NCBI GenBank assembly: GCA_963707015.1
Contig: CAVPOO010000015.1
Location: forward strand, 310,001 to 374,000
Source: CAVPOO01 sp963707015
Lineage (GTDB): Bacteria > Pseudomonadota > Gammaproteobacteria > Thiohalobacterales > Thiohalobacteraceae
Length of the DNA stretch: 64,000 bases
Reading direction: 5' to 3'
Part shown: positions 44,975 through 52,630 of the stretch, in pieces
Position numbering within the stretch: position 1 is the stretch's first letter
Layout of the letters: every line of letters begins with the position of its first letter
Notes under the pieces: generated by a model
What the model was told of the DNA's origin: nothing
The model's database searches: none
Seen by the model: only the letters and a program-made list of their open reading frames with translations
Position numbers and translations under genes: made by a program

Positions 44975-45502
44975 CTAAGGGGCGCGCTTCAGCGTGTCCC
45001 CCTTGAACGATGGGTTATGCCGGCTGAGCCAATGCGCAACGCCAAAATACAGCCCGACACCAAGAAGGCCACTGTAGAGACAGAATTCATGTAGCGCCTC
45101 AACAGACAGGAAGCCGAGAAGCGGGTTGTTTAGCATGAAAGGTGCAAATGGCTCAATATCGGCGTGCATCACGCTGTCAAGTAGCACATGACTGAACGAA
45201 CCAATGAAAGCGCTGATCATTGCGACCGGCCAACGGATGGGTAAGTAGCGGTCCTGACCAATGAGGCGAAGCCCCCACTCGGCTGCGTACTTTCCCGTTA
45301 ATGCGGAACCAACGCCGATGACAGTCGCGCCAACGTAGGTGTGCGAAAAGCCATGCACGTGCCCCTCACCAGTGAGCAGCACGACTAGGGGTTGGACGTC
45401 CATAATGATTTGCGCCCAGCCAAAGACCATGAGCGAAAAGCTTCCTTGGAGAAGGGCCTTCACCAATAAGCCCGGTCCCATGTGGAAGGGAGTAAATGGC
45501 AC
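44975..45502 (-). CDS. Membrane-bound metal-dependent hydrolase-like protein (YdjM/DUF457-like)
   Basis: 175 residues from GTG 45500-45502, which gives 'PFTPFHMGPGLLVKALLQGS'; an ATG nine codons upstream is possible. Several membrane segments with His/Asp motifs in loops: 'GHVHGFSHTYVGATVIGVG' and 'SHVLLDSVMHADIEPFAPF', as in YdjM-type phospholipase-like membrane hydrolases. Activity unproven. Cassette gene preceding the VOC cassette's attC. Confidence 0.7.
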   Translation of the reverse strand: MPFTPFHMGPGLLVKALLQGSFSLMVFGWAQIIMDVQPLVVLLTGEGHVHGFSHTYVGATVIGVGSALTGKYAAEWGLRLIGQDRYLPIRWPVAMISAFIGSFSHVLLDSVMHADIEPFAPFMLNNPLLGFLSVEALHEFCLYSGLLGVGLYFGVAHWLSRHNPSFKGDTLKRAP

Positions 45503-45588
45503 GTTCAGTCCCCAGGCATACGGCTGCATTCAGGGGCGGAAGCCAGCGTAGCGAGCGCATTGCATGCCTTGCCAGGGGTATCAGTCCT

Positions 45589-45634
45589 CAACGCCCGTTT
45601 CTCTTAAAAAAACGGCCTACGCGCATTGTTATGC
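45589..45634 (-). repeat. attC site of the VOC cassette
   Basis: Minus strand: GCATAAC core (45634-45628), then AATGCGCGTAGGCCGTTT, a T/A-rich loop, AAACGGGCGTTGAGG. The CCGTTT/AAACGG arms pair. Short compared with others in the array. The VOC stop codon lies in the core. Confidence 0.6.
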
Positions 45635-46045
45635 GCCATCATCACTCGGCCCAACCCAGAAATGCGGGTTGTACGCCACCTCCCACAGGTGGCCGTCCGG
45701 GTCTTTGAAGTAGCCGCTATACCCTCCCCAAAACGCCTTTTCCGGTATTTTTACAAGAGTTGCGCCGACTTCAACAGCATGGCCCACGACCTCATCCACT
45801 TCCGCCTCCGATTGGACGTTGTGAGCAAGCGCAAAAGACTCAAACCCGCTACCTTTGGACGGCACCGTAGCGTCTGCTGCCAAAGCGTCACGGCCGTACA
45901 AGCCCAGCCACGTGCCGGTGAGCGTAAAGAATGCCACTTCCGGTGGTGAGTCCATCCGAGGGAAACCGAGCCCTTCTTCATAGAATTTCACTGAAGTCGC
46001 GAGATCGCGAACACCCAGGGTAATCATGCTGATTCGTGGTTTCAT
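45629..46045 (-). CDS. VOC-superfamily (glyoxalase/bleomycin-resistance-like) protein
   Basis: 138 residues: 'MKPRISMITLGVRDLATSVK' then 'FYEEGLGFPRMDSPPEVAFF', and the second half 'YSGYFKDPDGHLWEVAYNPH' with the metal-binding Glu of VOC enzymes. These proteins include lyases, dioxygenases and antibiotic-binding proteins; VOC genes are frequent integron cassettes. Function of this one cannot be told. Confidence 0.88.
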   Translation of the reverse strand: MKPRISMITLGVRDLATSVKFYEEGLGFPRMDSPPEVAFFTLTGTWLGLYGRDALAADATVPSKGSGFESFALAHNVQSEAEVDEVVGHAVEVGATLVKIPEKAFWGGYSGYFKDPDGHLWEVAYNPHFWVGPSDDGA

Positions 46046-46067
46046 TCTTCGCTACTCATTATTGGCG

Positions 46068-46158
46068 CATAATGACTCAGTAACCGGCAGCCGAAACAGA
46101 GCGATTCCGCGTGTACGCTGTCCGGCGCCGAAAGCGCGACGTTCATTGCCCTGTCAGG
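46068..46158 (-). repeat. attC-like site after the Gly-rich membrane protein gene
   Basis: Minus strand: GCCTGACAGGGCAATGA begins near 46158, with central arms CTTTCGGCGCCGG and TGTTTCGGCTGCCGG, and ends TCATTATGC at 46068. The outer arms GGCAATGA/TCATTATGCGCC pair. The cores deviate by one base each (GCCTGAC, ATTATGC), so recombination activity is doubtful. Confidence 0.55.
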
Positions 46159-46666
46159 CGGCACGCTTGCCTCGGCGTTTGACGACGAACGTAATGATGG
46201 GAACAATGACCGCGAGCACCAGCAACCAGCGCGAATGGCGCGCGAGCAATGAGGCAACACTGAAAAACCAACTGGACTCGAAGTAAGCCCGGGCAGCGTC
46301 AGTATTGGCATGGGAACCTATGGCGACACCTCCGAGAGAGTATTCACTCGCAACAGCCAAGCCTCCGTTGGCAGCCCATACGGCGATTGCACCACCACCA
46401 AGAGCAAACACACCCAGCGCGAGGCCCCCAACTGACCAAATGCCTGCCGAAAGGCCGGCAAGTGCCAAGACCCCGACGGACAGACCACCCACACTAACCC
46501 CGCCAACGGCAAGCCCGCCCAGCGCAAAGACGACACCGAAGGCAATATCGCCGATAGCAATCCAGCCTTTGGCAATTCCGCGAACGCCAGACGAGCCCTC
46601 AGGCGGCCCGATCGCGACGTGAACCAGCGGCAAACCGAGCAAGCGTATTGAGGATTTGTAGTTCAT
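46154..46666 (-). CDS. Glycine-rich repeat membrane protein
   Basis: 170 residues. From ~28 to 120 the sequence repeats a GG-L/V-A/S-V/L-G unit roughly every 7-9 residues ('GGLAVGGVSVGGLSVGVLAL', 'VGGLALGVFALGGGAIAVWA'), and a C-terminal membrane helix 'SRWLLVLAVIVPIITFVVKR' follows. The repeats could form a membrane-embedded or beta-helical stack. Family known only as hypothetical. It lies 15 bp after the toroid-like lipoprotein gene with no attC between, implying a two-gene cassette. Confidence 0.75.
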   Translation of the reverse strand: MNYKSSIRLLGLPLVHVAIGPPEGSSGVRGIAKGWIAIGDIAFGVVFALGGLAVGGVSVGGLSVGVLALAGLSAGIWSVGGLALGVFALGGGAIAVWAANGGLAVASEYSLGGVAIGSHANTDAARAYFESSWFFSVASLLARHSRWLLVLAVIVPIITFVVKRRGKRAA

Positions 46667-46681
46667 TAGTACAGATACTCC

Positions 46682-47812
46682 CTATTTCCTGGCATTCAGC
46701 AGATTGACATATTGGATCATCGCACTCAAAGCGTGTTGTACGTAGTCAATCCGTACTTCACTTGCACGACGATTGAACTCGTCTGTATCTGCAATATCGC
46801 GGTCTATTTTCCCTGCCGCCCTGGGGAATCCTCCGATGAATTCTCCTTCACTTATCTGTGCCCGGAGCAAGAAGGATAATCCACGCGCCACAGCGGTATT
46901 GATGTGCTTCCGGTTCTCATGGTCGAGCGGCAGAACATTAAGCGCCGCCTGCAGGCCTTCCAAATGTGTCGCTGTAGGAACCGTTCTCCCATCCTCTGAA
47001 AATCCCCCAGCATACTCGGGTCGTTCAGGATCCTCGATTTGATGTTGAAGCATCGCGTCACTAATCTGGATTGCATGGTTTATCAGCAATTCCCTTGAGA
47101 CAGGCAGCTCATCAGTATTCTCAAGCGACAGCATCTTTTCAGTCGCCAACAGCGCCCAATGGTCAGCAGGTATATCAGTGCTATTCTTGCGACTGCGAGC
47201 CAAATACGCCAGCGCGTCGGCGGCCGACTCGATCCAGACGTCTGAGGGATCCTTTTCGTAAAGCATGAGCAAGCCCAATGCGGCTTCACCCGGGTAATAG
47301 AGTGATTGCCACTCATCCCAGCGCCCTCCCATCGAAGGAATGTACTTGGAATAGAAACTCCCATCGCCTTTCTGCATAAAGACGATGAATCGGCCAAGTG
47401 CTTGAAGATCAGACAGGGGTGTGAATCCAGGGTGGAGCTTCTCTATACTCAATAAAGCCACCAGACCAAGGCCGGTACCACCGAGTTTTGCCCTGAGTGG
47501 TTCGCCGCTTCGATTGACTTCAGGTTCTGACCAGACGGCAAGCATTGCATCCTCGCCCGGAACTGGATGTATAGACTCATCTCGCAGGTAGCTGCCTGCT
47601 CGTTCTATTGCAGACCGCATGTCGTCATCAGGCTGCAACAGATAATAGGTGGACATCGCGTACAGGGTGCCAGCGTGACGTAAGATGTTGTATCGCTCCG
47701 TCACCTCAATAGTGGGATCCATGTTGGTGCGATATTCGAACATGCCATCGTCGTCAACACGCCTCGCAAGATATCCTGCCGAGCGGTTCATCGCACGTTG
47801 AACGGCCTGCAA
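46682..47812 (-). CDS. Alpha-alpha toroid (terpene-cyclase/glycosidase-fold-like) protein, possibly frameshifted lipoprotein
   Basis: 376 residues as read. Helical repeats with aromatic/acidic turns ('SAGYLARRVDDDGMFEYRTN', 'LRHAGTLYAMSTYYLLQPDD', 'RWDEWQSLYYPGEAALGLLM') suggest an (alpha/alpha)6 barrel. The only starts in frame are weak (TTG 47812), while the overlapping frame 47948-47754 encodes a lipoprotein signal 'LMILSVFFTGCTETTS'. A shift near 47850, next to a run of five T on the minus strand, would join them into a lipoprotein. Function not recognised. Confidence 0.65.
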   Translation of the reverse strand: MQAVQRAMNRSAGYLARRVDDDGMFEYRTNMDPTIEVTERYNILRHAGTLYAMSTYYLLQPDDDMRSAIERAGSYLRDESIHPVPGEDAMLAVWSEPEVNRSGEPLRAKLGGTGLGLVALLSIEKLHPGFTPLSDLQALGRFIVFMQKGDGSFYSKYIPSMGGRWDEWQSLYYPGEAALGLLMLYEKDPSDVWIESAADALAYLARSRKNSTDIPADHWALLATEKMLSLENTDELPVSRELLINHAIQISDAMLQHQIEDPERPEYAGGFSEDGRTVPTATHLEGLQAALNVLPLDHENRKHINTAVARGLSFLLRAQISEGEFIGGFPRAAGKIDRDIADTDEFNRRASEVRIDYVQHALSAMIQYVNLLNARK

Positions 47813-47994
47813 TCTCTGGAGACGTCGTTTCGGTGCATCCTGTGAAAAACACGGACAGGATCATGAGCCCAGCGACTACGAAGTTTGCTCTCCTACCCAA
47901 GGGGAGGCAGTCGGCTTGCGAATTCACCGCAGGTGCCTGCATGCGCATAAAGTGTGCTTAGTGATAAACCTCAATGTACGACGAAAATAAGATT

Positions 47995-48050
47995 GCCGCG
48001 AACGGTTGAGTGCAGCGGCTGCGGAAGGCAGTGCGCTGGAACCAAGGGTC
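47995..48050 (-). repeat. Degenerate attC-like palindrome after the SRPBCC gene
   Basis: Minus strand: GCCTGACCCTTGGTTCCAGC ... GCAGCCGCTGCACTCAACCG. The arms GGTTCCAGCGCACTGC and GCAGCCGCTGCACTCAACC pair imperfectly; the right core reads GTTCGCG rather than GTTRRRY. Confidence 0.45.
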
Positions 48051-48063
48051 AGGCGGCAGCTCG

Positions 48064-48510
48064 TTACCCCGGAATCTCGGGCTCGACGAGTTTCGCAAGT
48101 TGTGCGAGCGACTCTTGCCAGCCGAGATAGCACATCTCGAGCGGAATGGCTTCAGGCAGCCCTTCTTGCACGACGTTGAGCTCAGTTCCGCTCGCCACTT
48201 GCTTCAGGGTCACCGTCGTCTGCATCTCTCCGGGCAGGTTCGGATCGTCGAACCTGTCGGTATAGCGAATTGTTTCGAATGGCACGAGGTCACGATACTC
48301 GCCGCCAAAGGAGTGAGCGTGGCCTGTCGCGAAGTTCGTGAACGACATCTTGTAGGTGCCGCCAACGTTGGCATCCATGTGGTGCACCGTGCAGGTGAAA
48401 CCGTATGGCGGAAGCCACTTGGCCATTGCGTCGGCATCTAAGAAAGCCCGATAGACGCGCTCCGGATTCGCACGGAGCACGCGGTGAAGTCGGATGGTGC
48501 CTGTGGGCAT
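48064..48510 (-). CDS. SRPBCC/AHSA1-type ligand-binding protein
   Basis: 148 residues from ATG 48508-48510; the open frame continues upstream into the attC. 'IRLHRVLRANPERVYRAFLD' is the typical SRPBCC start, with 'AMAKWLPPYGFTCTVHHMD' and C-terminal helix 'GWQESLAQLAKLVEPEI'. The fold has a deep hydrophobic pocket; ligand unknown. Common as integron cassettes. attC sites lie on both sides. Confidence 0.87.
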   Translation of the reverse strand: MPTGTIRLHRVLRANPERVYRAFLDADAMAKWLPPYGFTCTVHHMDANVGGTYKMSFTNFATGHAHSFGGEYRDLVPFETIRYTDRFDDPNLPGEMQTTVTLKQVASGTELNVVQEGLPEAIPLEMCYLGWQESLAQLAKLVEPEIPG

Positions 48511-48581
48511 GATCAATTGGCCTGTCGATTCGTCGTTCGGTGGGAGTTGGGTTACGGGTGCGCTGATGGATGCATCGTGAC

Positions 48582-48660
48582 GCCTAACGCCGTTCATAGC
48601 CGGACGGCTGCGGAGCCGGCGTCCGGCGCCGTAGGCGCGCAGCTTATTGGCTTGTTATGC
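48582..48660 (-). repeat. attC site (well preserved)
   Basis: Minus strand from GCATAAC (48660-48654) to GTTAGGC (48588-48582): 79 bp. Complementary inner arms GCCGGACGCCGGCTCC and GGAGCCGG-type sequences give a strong hairpin; AAGCCAATAAGCTGCG and the CTATGAACGGC side contain the expected mismatches. Both cores fit the attC consensus. It belongs to the cassette at 48674-49015. Confidence 0.85.
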
Positions 48661-48673
48661 GGATCCATATTCG

Positions 48674-49015
48674 TTAATTTTTTGCTCCGAACTCGTTAAT
48701 ATTTAGCGAAAATCCTTTACTGTCAGTTGCAATTAGCCCAACACCTTGCGCATATTTGTAAGTGACATTGTCTAGATTTACTTCCTGATCGATAATATTC
48801 GCGATGTAACCGCTCTCCGATATGTCAATTATTGTTATGCGCTTTTCTGGCTTTCGTATAAATTCTGTTGTCTTTCGATCATATACAAATACGAAGCCTT
48901 CAAGACGACATACAGGACCTTCTGCCGCCTGTACCTCACCCAAGAAATGACGCCTGGTCGAATTCTCGTAAAGCGCCCTATACATAATATGTATCTTTTC
49001 TCCCTTCTCGATCAT
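48674..49015 (-). CDS. Hypothetical cassette protein
   Basis: 113 residues from ATG 49013-49015 (GTG one codon earlier), GAGGGAGC upstream. Beta-rich: 'HIMYRALYENSTRRHFLGEV', 'CRLEGFVFVYDRKTTEFIRK', 'RITIIDISESGYIANIIDQE'. Low GC compared with neighbours, a sign of separate origin. No family recognised, as for many integron cassettes. Confidence 0.75.
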   Translation of the reverse strand: MIEKGEKIHIMYRALYENSTRRHFLGEVQAAEGPVCRLEGFVFVYDRKTTEFIRKPEKRITIIDISESGYIANIIDQEVNLDNVTYKYAQGVGLIATDSKGFSLNINEFGAKN

Positions 49016-49125
49016 CACATTGCTCCCTCTATACAGTTAGCGGCATAAGGCTGCAGTCTAGGCGCGTCGACCCTCGAGCTGCCTGTTCGGCGTGGACACA
49101 TAATCTAGTAATCGAAAACAACCGG

Positions 49126-49392
49126 TTACCTCAACTGACTGTCTTTGCTGCCGCGTCGATTGAAACCACTCGGAGTCGTCTGGTGTTTTTCGCGTTCTGC
49201 CTGGCAACTGACACATATGCGAACTCCGGGGATTGCTTTTCGGCGAGCCTCTGGAATAACGGTATCGCATTCCTCACAATGAGTTAAGCCTCCACCGCCC
49301 GGCAATCGACTCCTGGCCAGCTTTACCGCGTCTTCTATACTGGCGTCTATTTGATCTTGCACAGCCCCATCACGGGTCCAACCACCAGCCAT
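49126..49392 (-). CDS. YbiI-like DksA/TraR C4 zinc-finger protein
   Basis: 88 residues; CAGGAGC before the ATG. The whole protein follows the YbiI pattern: 'MAGGWTRDGAVQDQIDASIE', the zinc finger 'LTHCEECDTVIPEARRKAIP' plus 'GVRICVSCQAEREK', and the ending 'GFNRRGSKDSQLR'. Lacks the long coiled coil of DksA, so action on RNA polymerase is doubtful. Minus-strand array gene; the 110 bp downstream is palindrome-rich but without clear attC cores. Confidence 0.9.
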   Translation of the reverse strand: MAGGWTRDGAVQDQIDASIEDAVKLARSRLPGGGGLTHCEECDTVIPEARRKAIPGVRICVSCQAEREKHQTTPSGFNRRGSKDSQLR

Positions 49393-49674
49393 AATGTGCT
49401 CCTGCTCTAGACTATTCTATGTATTGAATTGTCAGGATTTAGGCAATAGTAAAATCTCAATGTCCGCCAACCAGCGAGTTACGCACGTTAATCCGCGATA
49501 AAATGAAAATATCTGGTCGCCGTTCCACTTACGTCGTAGATAATCGCTAAATCTACGCAGGCAATCAATCCTGATGCGGTATCGATATTCGCCTTCACCA
49601 TAGTCCATTGGAGACGAAATTGAGTCTGCTACGGCTTATTAGCCACGCCTGACGGTTGAAGCTAGCCGTGCGGT
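49393..49674. other. AT-rich gap in the array
   Basis: About 280 bp with lower GC than the genes around it. Short ORFs only. A weak palindrome (GACGGTTGAAGCTAGCCGTG) near 49650-49670 might be a decayed attC of the HNH cassette. Nothing else supported. Confidence 0.35.
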
Positions 49675-50214
49675 TTATCGCGTCGGCTGGGCTGAATCGC
49701 TAGAGGGCGATCCACTTGTTATAGCTGCGAATTGATCGCCAGCTTTCCAGTTAGCGATAAATCGCTTTCCTTTGTCAGTCAGGGCAAGCTTGAAGCTATC
49801 TACTCCCGAGGTACGAGCGGATCCAATAACCCGAACTTTGACCTCAACAAGATGTGACACTAGTAAACCAGGAATGTGCAACATTCCATCACCGCTTATG
49901 GCAATCTCGTTTAGTTCATCGAGTGCAAGTAAGATATCGATAGCATGACGATCAAAGCCTTCGTTAAGGCTTAGCAATACGGACTTCCATGTTCTTAGCC
50001 ACTCCGTTGGAATATGTCTCTGATGATGTAATGCATGGCAATTCGGGCAAAGTGGAAGAAGGTTGTCCAGTGTATCCTTACCACCCTCTGACACATAGTC
50101 AAGATGGTGCACCTCTAAGGTTAACGGTGTTCGACATGCTGGGTTGCCGCAGCGGTAACCCGCCTCACTTAGGACGAGTTGTTTGGTTTCGGTCTTTATT
50201 GCTTTTCTGCCCAC
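49675..50214 (-). CDS. HNH endonuclease-domain protein
   Basis: 179 residues from GTG 50212-50214, only ~10 nt after the attC core. N-terminal HNH: 'YRCGNPACRTPLTLEVHHLD' and 'DTLDNLLPLCPNCHALHHQR', with two Cys pairs for zinc and the catalytic His-His. The C-terminal ~90 residues are unrelated to known domains and may recognise a target. Could act in defence or recombination. Cassette gene. Confidence 0.87.
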   Translation of the reverse strand: MGRKAIKTETKQLVLSEAGYRCGNPACRTPLTLEVHHLDYVSEGGKDTLDNLLPLCPNCHALHHQRHIPTEWLRTWKSVLLSLNEGFDRHAIDILLALDELNEIAISGDGMLHIPGLLVSHLVEVKVRVIGSARTSGVDSFKLALTDKGKRFIANWKAGDQFAAITSGSPSSDSAQPTR

Positions 50215-50223
50215 AATAGAGCC

Positions 50224-50290
50224 CTCTAACGGTGCCCATGAGCCGCGGCCGACGAACGAGCCCGTCGATGCTCGATGGGCTTGTCTAGTG
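50224..50290 (-). repeat. attC site of the ParDE-like cassette
   Basis: Minus strand: ACTAGACAAGCCCATCGAGC near 50288, complementary to GGCTCATGGGCACC, ending GTTAGAG at 50230-50224. The right core is good except for its last base; the left core (CTAGAC) is degenerate. The arms AAGCCCAT/ATGGGC pair. Confidence 0.65.
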
Positions 50291-50292
50291 TG

Positions 50293-50598
50293 TTACTCAA
50301 AACGTTCTGAAACATTTTCCAAGAGCCGCTTGCCGTGTATGACTGCCACGATCAGGATTCGCTTAGGCTCGATCCGATATACCAGAGACGATAGCTATAA
50401 ATGAACCGCTCTCTTATGTGCTCGTCGCCAATCTCAGGAACAACGCGACCGACCTGGGGGGATTCAGTGAACTACGAGACACTGATAAATTTCGGTGACC
50501 ACAGCACGCGCATAGTACTCGGAATCTCTGGCAATATATTCTGCGATCGATTCAAGGTCCTCTGAGGCTTCCGGCGACCATTTTACTTCGAGGTCCAC
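50293..50598 (-). pseudogene. RelE/ParE-type toxin gene with two compensating frameshifts
   Basis: The minus strand starts 'VKWSPEASEDLESIAEYIAR' then 'DSEYYARAVVTEIYQCL', the ParE N-terminus, but stops early. In the +1 frame 'VGRVVPEIGDEHIRERFIYS' continues, then back in the original frame 'YRIEPKRILIVAVIHGKRLL' to the stop at 50293. The GTG start overlaps the antitoxin gene by 16 bp. The toxin would be inactive; sequencing errors are an alternative. Confidence 0.75.
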
Positions 50599-50771
50599 TT
50601 GCTAAAATTCCTTTCTACATCATCCTGACTTAACACCGTCTCCGTCTCAGCGCGCTCGATTCCTCTGCGGATCTTTTCGACGACGTATAGGTGATACTGG
50701 ATATCCTCCAACGAGCAGTCGTCGGGAAGCTTGTCCAAAAGCGCCTTAACATCTTCTTTAGCAGTACTCAT
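50583..50771 (-). CDS. Antitoxin-like protein of a ParDE/RelBE pair
   Basis: 62 residues: 'MSTAKEDVKALLDKLPDDCS' and 'IQYHLYVVEKIRRGIERAET', a helical antitoxin type common upstream of ParE-like toxins, often named addiction module or DUF2281-like. It overlaps the degenerate toxin gene. Upstream lies a clear attC (50796-50873). It may now be an orphan antitoxin. Confidence 0.75.
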   Translation of the reverse strand: MSTAKEDVKALLDKLPDDCSLEDIQYHLYVVEKIRRGIERAETETVLSQDDVERNFSKWTSK

Positions 50772-50795
50772 GTTTCATCACCTCTTTCACAAGGC

Positions 50796-50873
50796 ACATA
50801 ACGCCCGCCATAAGCGGCAAGTTCGGAGCTTGCGAAGCAAGCGGAGAACTTGTCCGACTTCATGGCGTTAGGC
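50796..50873 (-). repeat. attC site (well preserved) of the DUF2442/DUF4160 cassette
   Basis: Minus strand from GCCTAAC (50873-50867) to GTTATGT (50802-50796), 78 bp. Arms GTCGGACAAGTTC and GAACTTGCCGC pair with a few bulges around a GCTTGCTTCGCAAGC stem. The DUF2442 stop lies inside. Both cores match consensus. Confidence 0.88.
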
Positions 50874-51171
50874 GAGACTCACGCTCAGCTAACCATTTCT
50901 TAAACGAAGCCTGGCTTTCGCCAGAAGGTTTCCCGGCAAGCAGACCTTCTACACTGATATCTTCATCGAGTTCTTCCCAGTGAATGCCCTGACCTCGCCC
51001 TATAACGCGCCACTTGTTTCGCTCCTCCGGAGTGCCGTGAACGAGTCGCGGATACCATTCAAGTGGTACCGAGATCGTGCGCCCATCACTTAATTCAACA
51101 CTTAGGGTATCTTCGGTAACCGAAACATCCACAGCGTCAGGAATTTCAAATTCAATGGCCGAAGTAGTCAT
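50860..51171 (-). CDS. DUF2442 protein, putative antitoxin
   Basis: 103 residues: 'VDVSVTEDTLSVELSDGRTI' followed by 'SVPLEWYPRLVHGTPEERNK' and 'GIHWEELDEDISVEGLLAGK', the full DUF2442 pattern. A C-terminal extension 'SGESQASFKKWLAERESR' could bind DNA or the toxin. It overlaps the DUF4160 gene by 20 bp; such pairs are regarded as type II toxin-antitoxin modules. Cassette gene. Confidence 0.88.
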   Translation of the reverse strand: MTTSAIEFEIPDAVDVSVTEDTLSVELSDGRTISVPLEWYPRLVHGTPEERNKWRVIGRGQGIHWEELDEDISVEGLLAGKPSGESQASFKKWLAERESRLTP

Positions 51172-51388
51172 TCCAAGCCTCCACTAGCTCTGATCGGTGA
51201 TCTTCAATAATTCTATGAATCCGCCCGATATCCGTGCGATTAAAGCCGCCACTTCGCTGTAACCGAACTGGGTCTAGGCAAAACTTTGCAATCTTATCGT
51301 CACGCTCGGCATGCACATGTTGTGGTTCATCACGGTCACCGGCATAGAAAAAGAACCGATAAGCTCCAACTCTCAGTATAGTAGGCAT
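51152..51388 (-). CDS. DUF4160 protein, putative toxin
   Basis: 78 residues from ATG 51386-51388, 28 bp after the GTTAGGC core. 'MPTILRVGAYRFFFYAGDRD' and 'EPQHVHAERDDKIAKFCLDP' are diagnostic of DUF4160 (the 'F.F.S.D..EP.HVHV' motif). Usually paired with DUF2442 as here. Mode of action not established. Toxin-antitoxin cassettes are thought to stabilise chromosomal integron arrays. Confidence 0.88.
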   Translation of the reverse strand: MPTILRVGAYRFFFYAGDRDEPQHVHAERDDKIAKFCLDPVRLQRSGGFNRTDIGRIHRIIEDHRSELVEAWNDYFGH

Positions 51389-51422
51389 CAGGACAGATTC
51401 CCTTCCATTTGTCTCGCCTAAC

Positions 51423-51775
51423 GAGCATGTAGAAAAAGCCACTCAGGAATACGCATCTTTGCATTGACTATGAGCAGGCGGTTCATTGGGTGGTTAGTTT
51501 TCTGTGGCTCGGTTAATCGCTGTCATTGCGTCCTGTGGTTTGGCAGTCGTTCCTTTGGACTTCACTTTCACCCAAATGCCTCTCCATATCGGTGGATCTT
51601 CAGCAGGTTGTGCACGATGCAGTACAGCTTCCACTGCGTATCGACCTTCTCCTTGCCTCGGAGTGTAAATCGATCGAGTCCAATGTTGCGCAGGTGGCCG
51701 AAAACCGGCTCTACCGTGGCGATGCGCCGATTGTAAACGGCCTTGCCCACCAGGGAGTCGATCTTGCGCCTCATT
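51423..51775 (-). mobile_element. 3' fragment of an IS1182-type transposase inserted in an attC
   Basis: Minus-strand ORF 51774-51568 reads 'MRRKIDSLVGKAVYNRRIAT' then 'VEPVFGHLRNIGLDRFTLRG' and 'KEKVDTQWKLYCIVHNLLK', the C-terminus of IS1182-family transposases. Only this end remains. Attachment-site cores flank it: CTCTAAC (minus strand) at 51782-51776 and GTTAGGC at 51422-51416, so the fragment sits inside the attC of the HNH cassette. Confidence 0.75.
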
Positions 51776-51788
51776 CGTTAGAGCTTTT

Positions 51789-52541
51789 TCAGAATTCTTT
51801 ACCAAGTTCACTCAGCCTCTCTTCTATACGAATTCGATCCAATTCGAATTCTTCAATAAACATTCTTAATGTCTTGTCTCTCTTCTTAGCATTACAATCA
51901 GTGCAGACATATACCATATTTACAGAAGTAGATAAGCCACCACGAGATACCGGATAAATATGGTCCGCATGAGGACTATCACCAAGATCTTTTCCACAAT
52001 ATGGGTATAGGTGATCTTGTGGCAATCGTAGCTTCACAGATGCCGCAAGCACCCTTGTTTTCTCGTCTGCTTTAGCGACCCTGGCCTTTATTGCTCTCTG
52101 CTTTTCCTTTTTAGATTCTTTTTCCTTTGCCTGCGCCAATTCGCGTTGTAGATAGACTGGAATCATTTTCCAGTCTGAATACATACACCTAGTGTTCGGA
52201 TGTTGCTCATAGGGGAAATCGAGCATCGGGACATCAATAAGCGCCTTTTTCTCCGCCTCCGACAATTGCATTTCGAGTTTACTAAGTTCCTGCGCTGCTT
52301 TCGCTGTCAATTCTCGCGTTCGCAGCAAACCAAGCATCTTCCTATAACTGCCTTCTGAATCTCTTAACTGAGATATTTGCTCTTCGATTGCAGCGCAGTA
52401 ATATTTCCTGCGCTCTGAAAAACGCTCATTCCTATCTTTCCAAAGAAGATGTTTTCTGTAACGCTCTTCGTGAGCATTGATCTCTGCTTCAATTGTCTCG
52501 ACTTTGCGAACGCGCTTTTTCTTTTTGCGCCGATATGTCAT
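51789..52541 (-). CDS. HNH endonuclease with basic coiled-coil N-terminus
   Basis: 250 residues. Basic start 'MTYRRKKKKRVRKVETIEAE', a long charged helical region to ~175, then HNH: 'YPYCGKDLGDSPHADHIYPV' and 'SRGGLSTSVNMVYVCTDCNA', with CxxC-type zinc ligands and catalytic His. The ATG is 8 nt after the GTTAGAG core. GC is lower than the genome around it. Possibly a defence nuclease; no partner is adjacent. Cassette gene. Confidence 0.85.
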   Translation of the reverse strand: MTYRRKKKKRVRKVETIEAEINAHEERYRKHLLWKDRNERFSERRKYYCAAIEEQISQLRDSEGSYRKMLGLLRTRELTAKAAQELSKLEMQLSEAEKKALIDVPMLDFPYEQHPNTRCMYSDWKMIPVYLQRELAQAKEKESKKEKQRAIKARVAKADEKTRVLAASVKLRLPQDHLYPYCGKDLGDSPHADHIYPVSRGGLSTSVNMVYVCTDCNAKKRDKTLRMFIEEFELDRIRIEERLSELGKEF

Positions 52542-52549
52542 TTCCTAAA

Positions 52550-52630
52550 CTCTAACGTCGTAATTCACCGGCGCCGAAAAGCAGAGCGAGGAACGAGCGG
52601 CGCTTTAGGGCGTCCGAGTGAAATTGCCTT
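52550..52630 (-). repeat. attC of the first cassette, split by a group II intron
   Basis: On the minus strand the site begins GAAACCTA right of the intron (about 53420-53427) and resumes at 52632 with ACAAGGCAATTTCACTCGG, arms AATTTCAC and GGTGAATT, stem GCGCCGCTC/GGCGCCGG, ending GTTAGAG at 52556-52550. Removing the intron rebuilds ACCTAAC. Confidence 0.8.
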
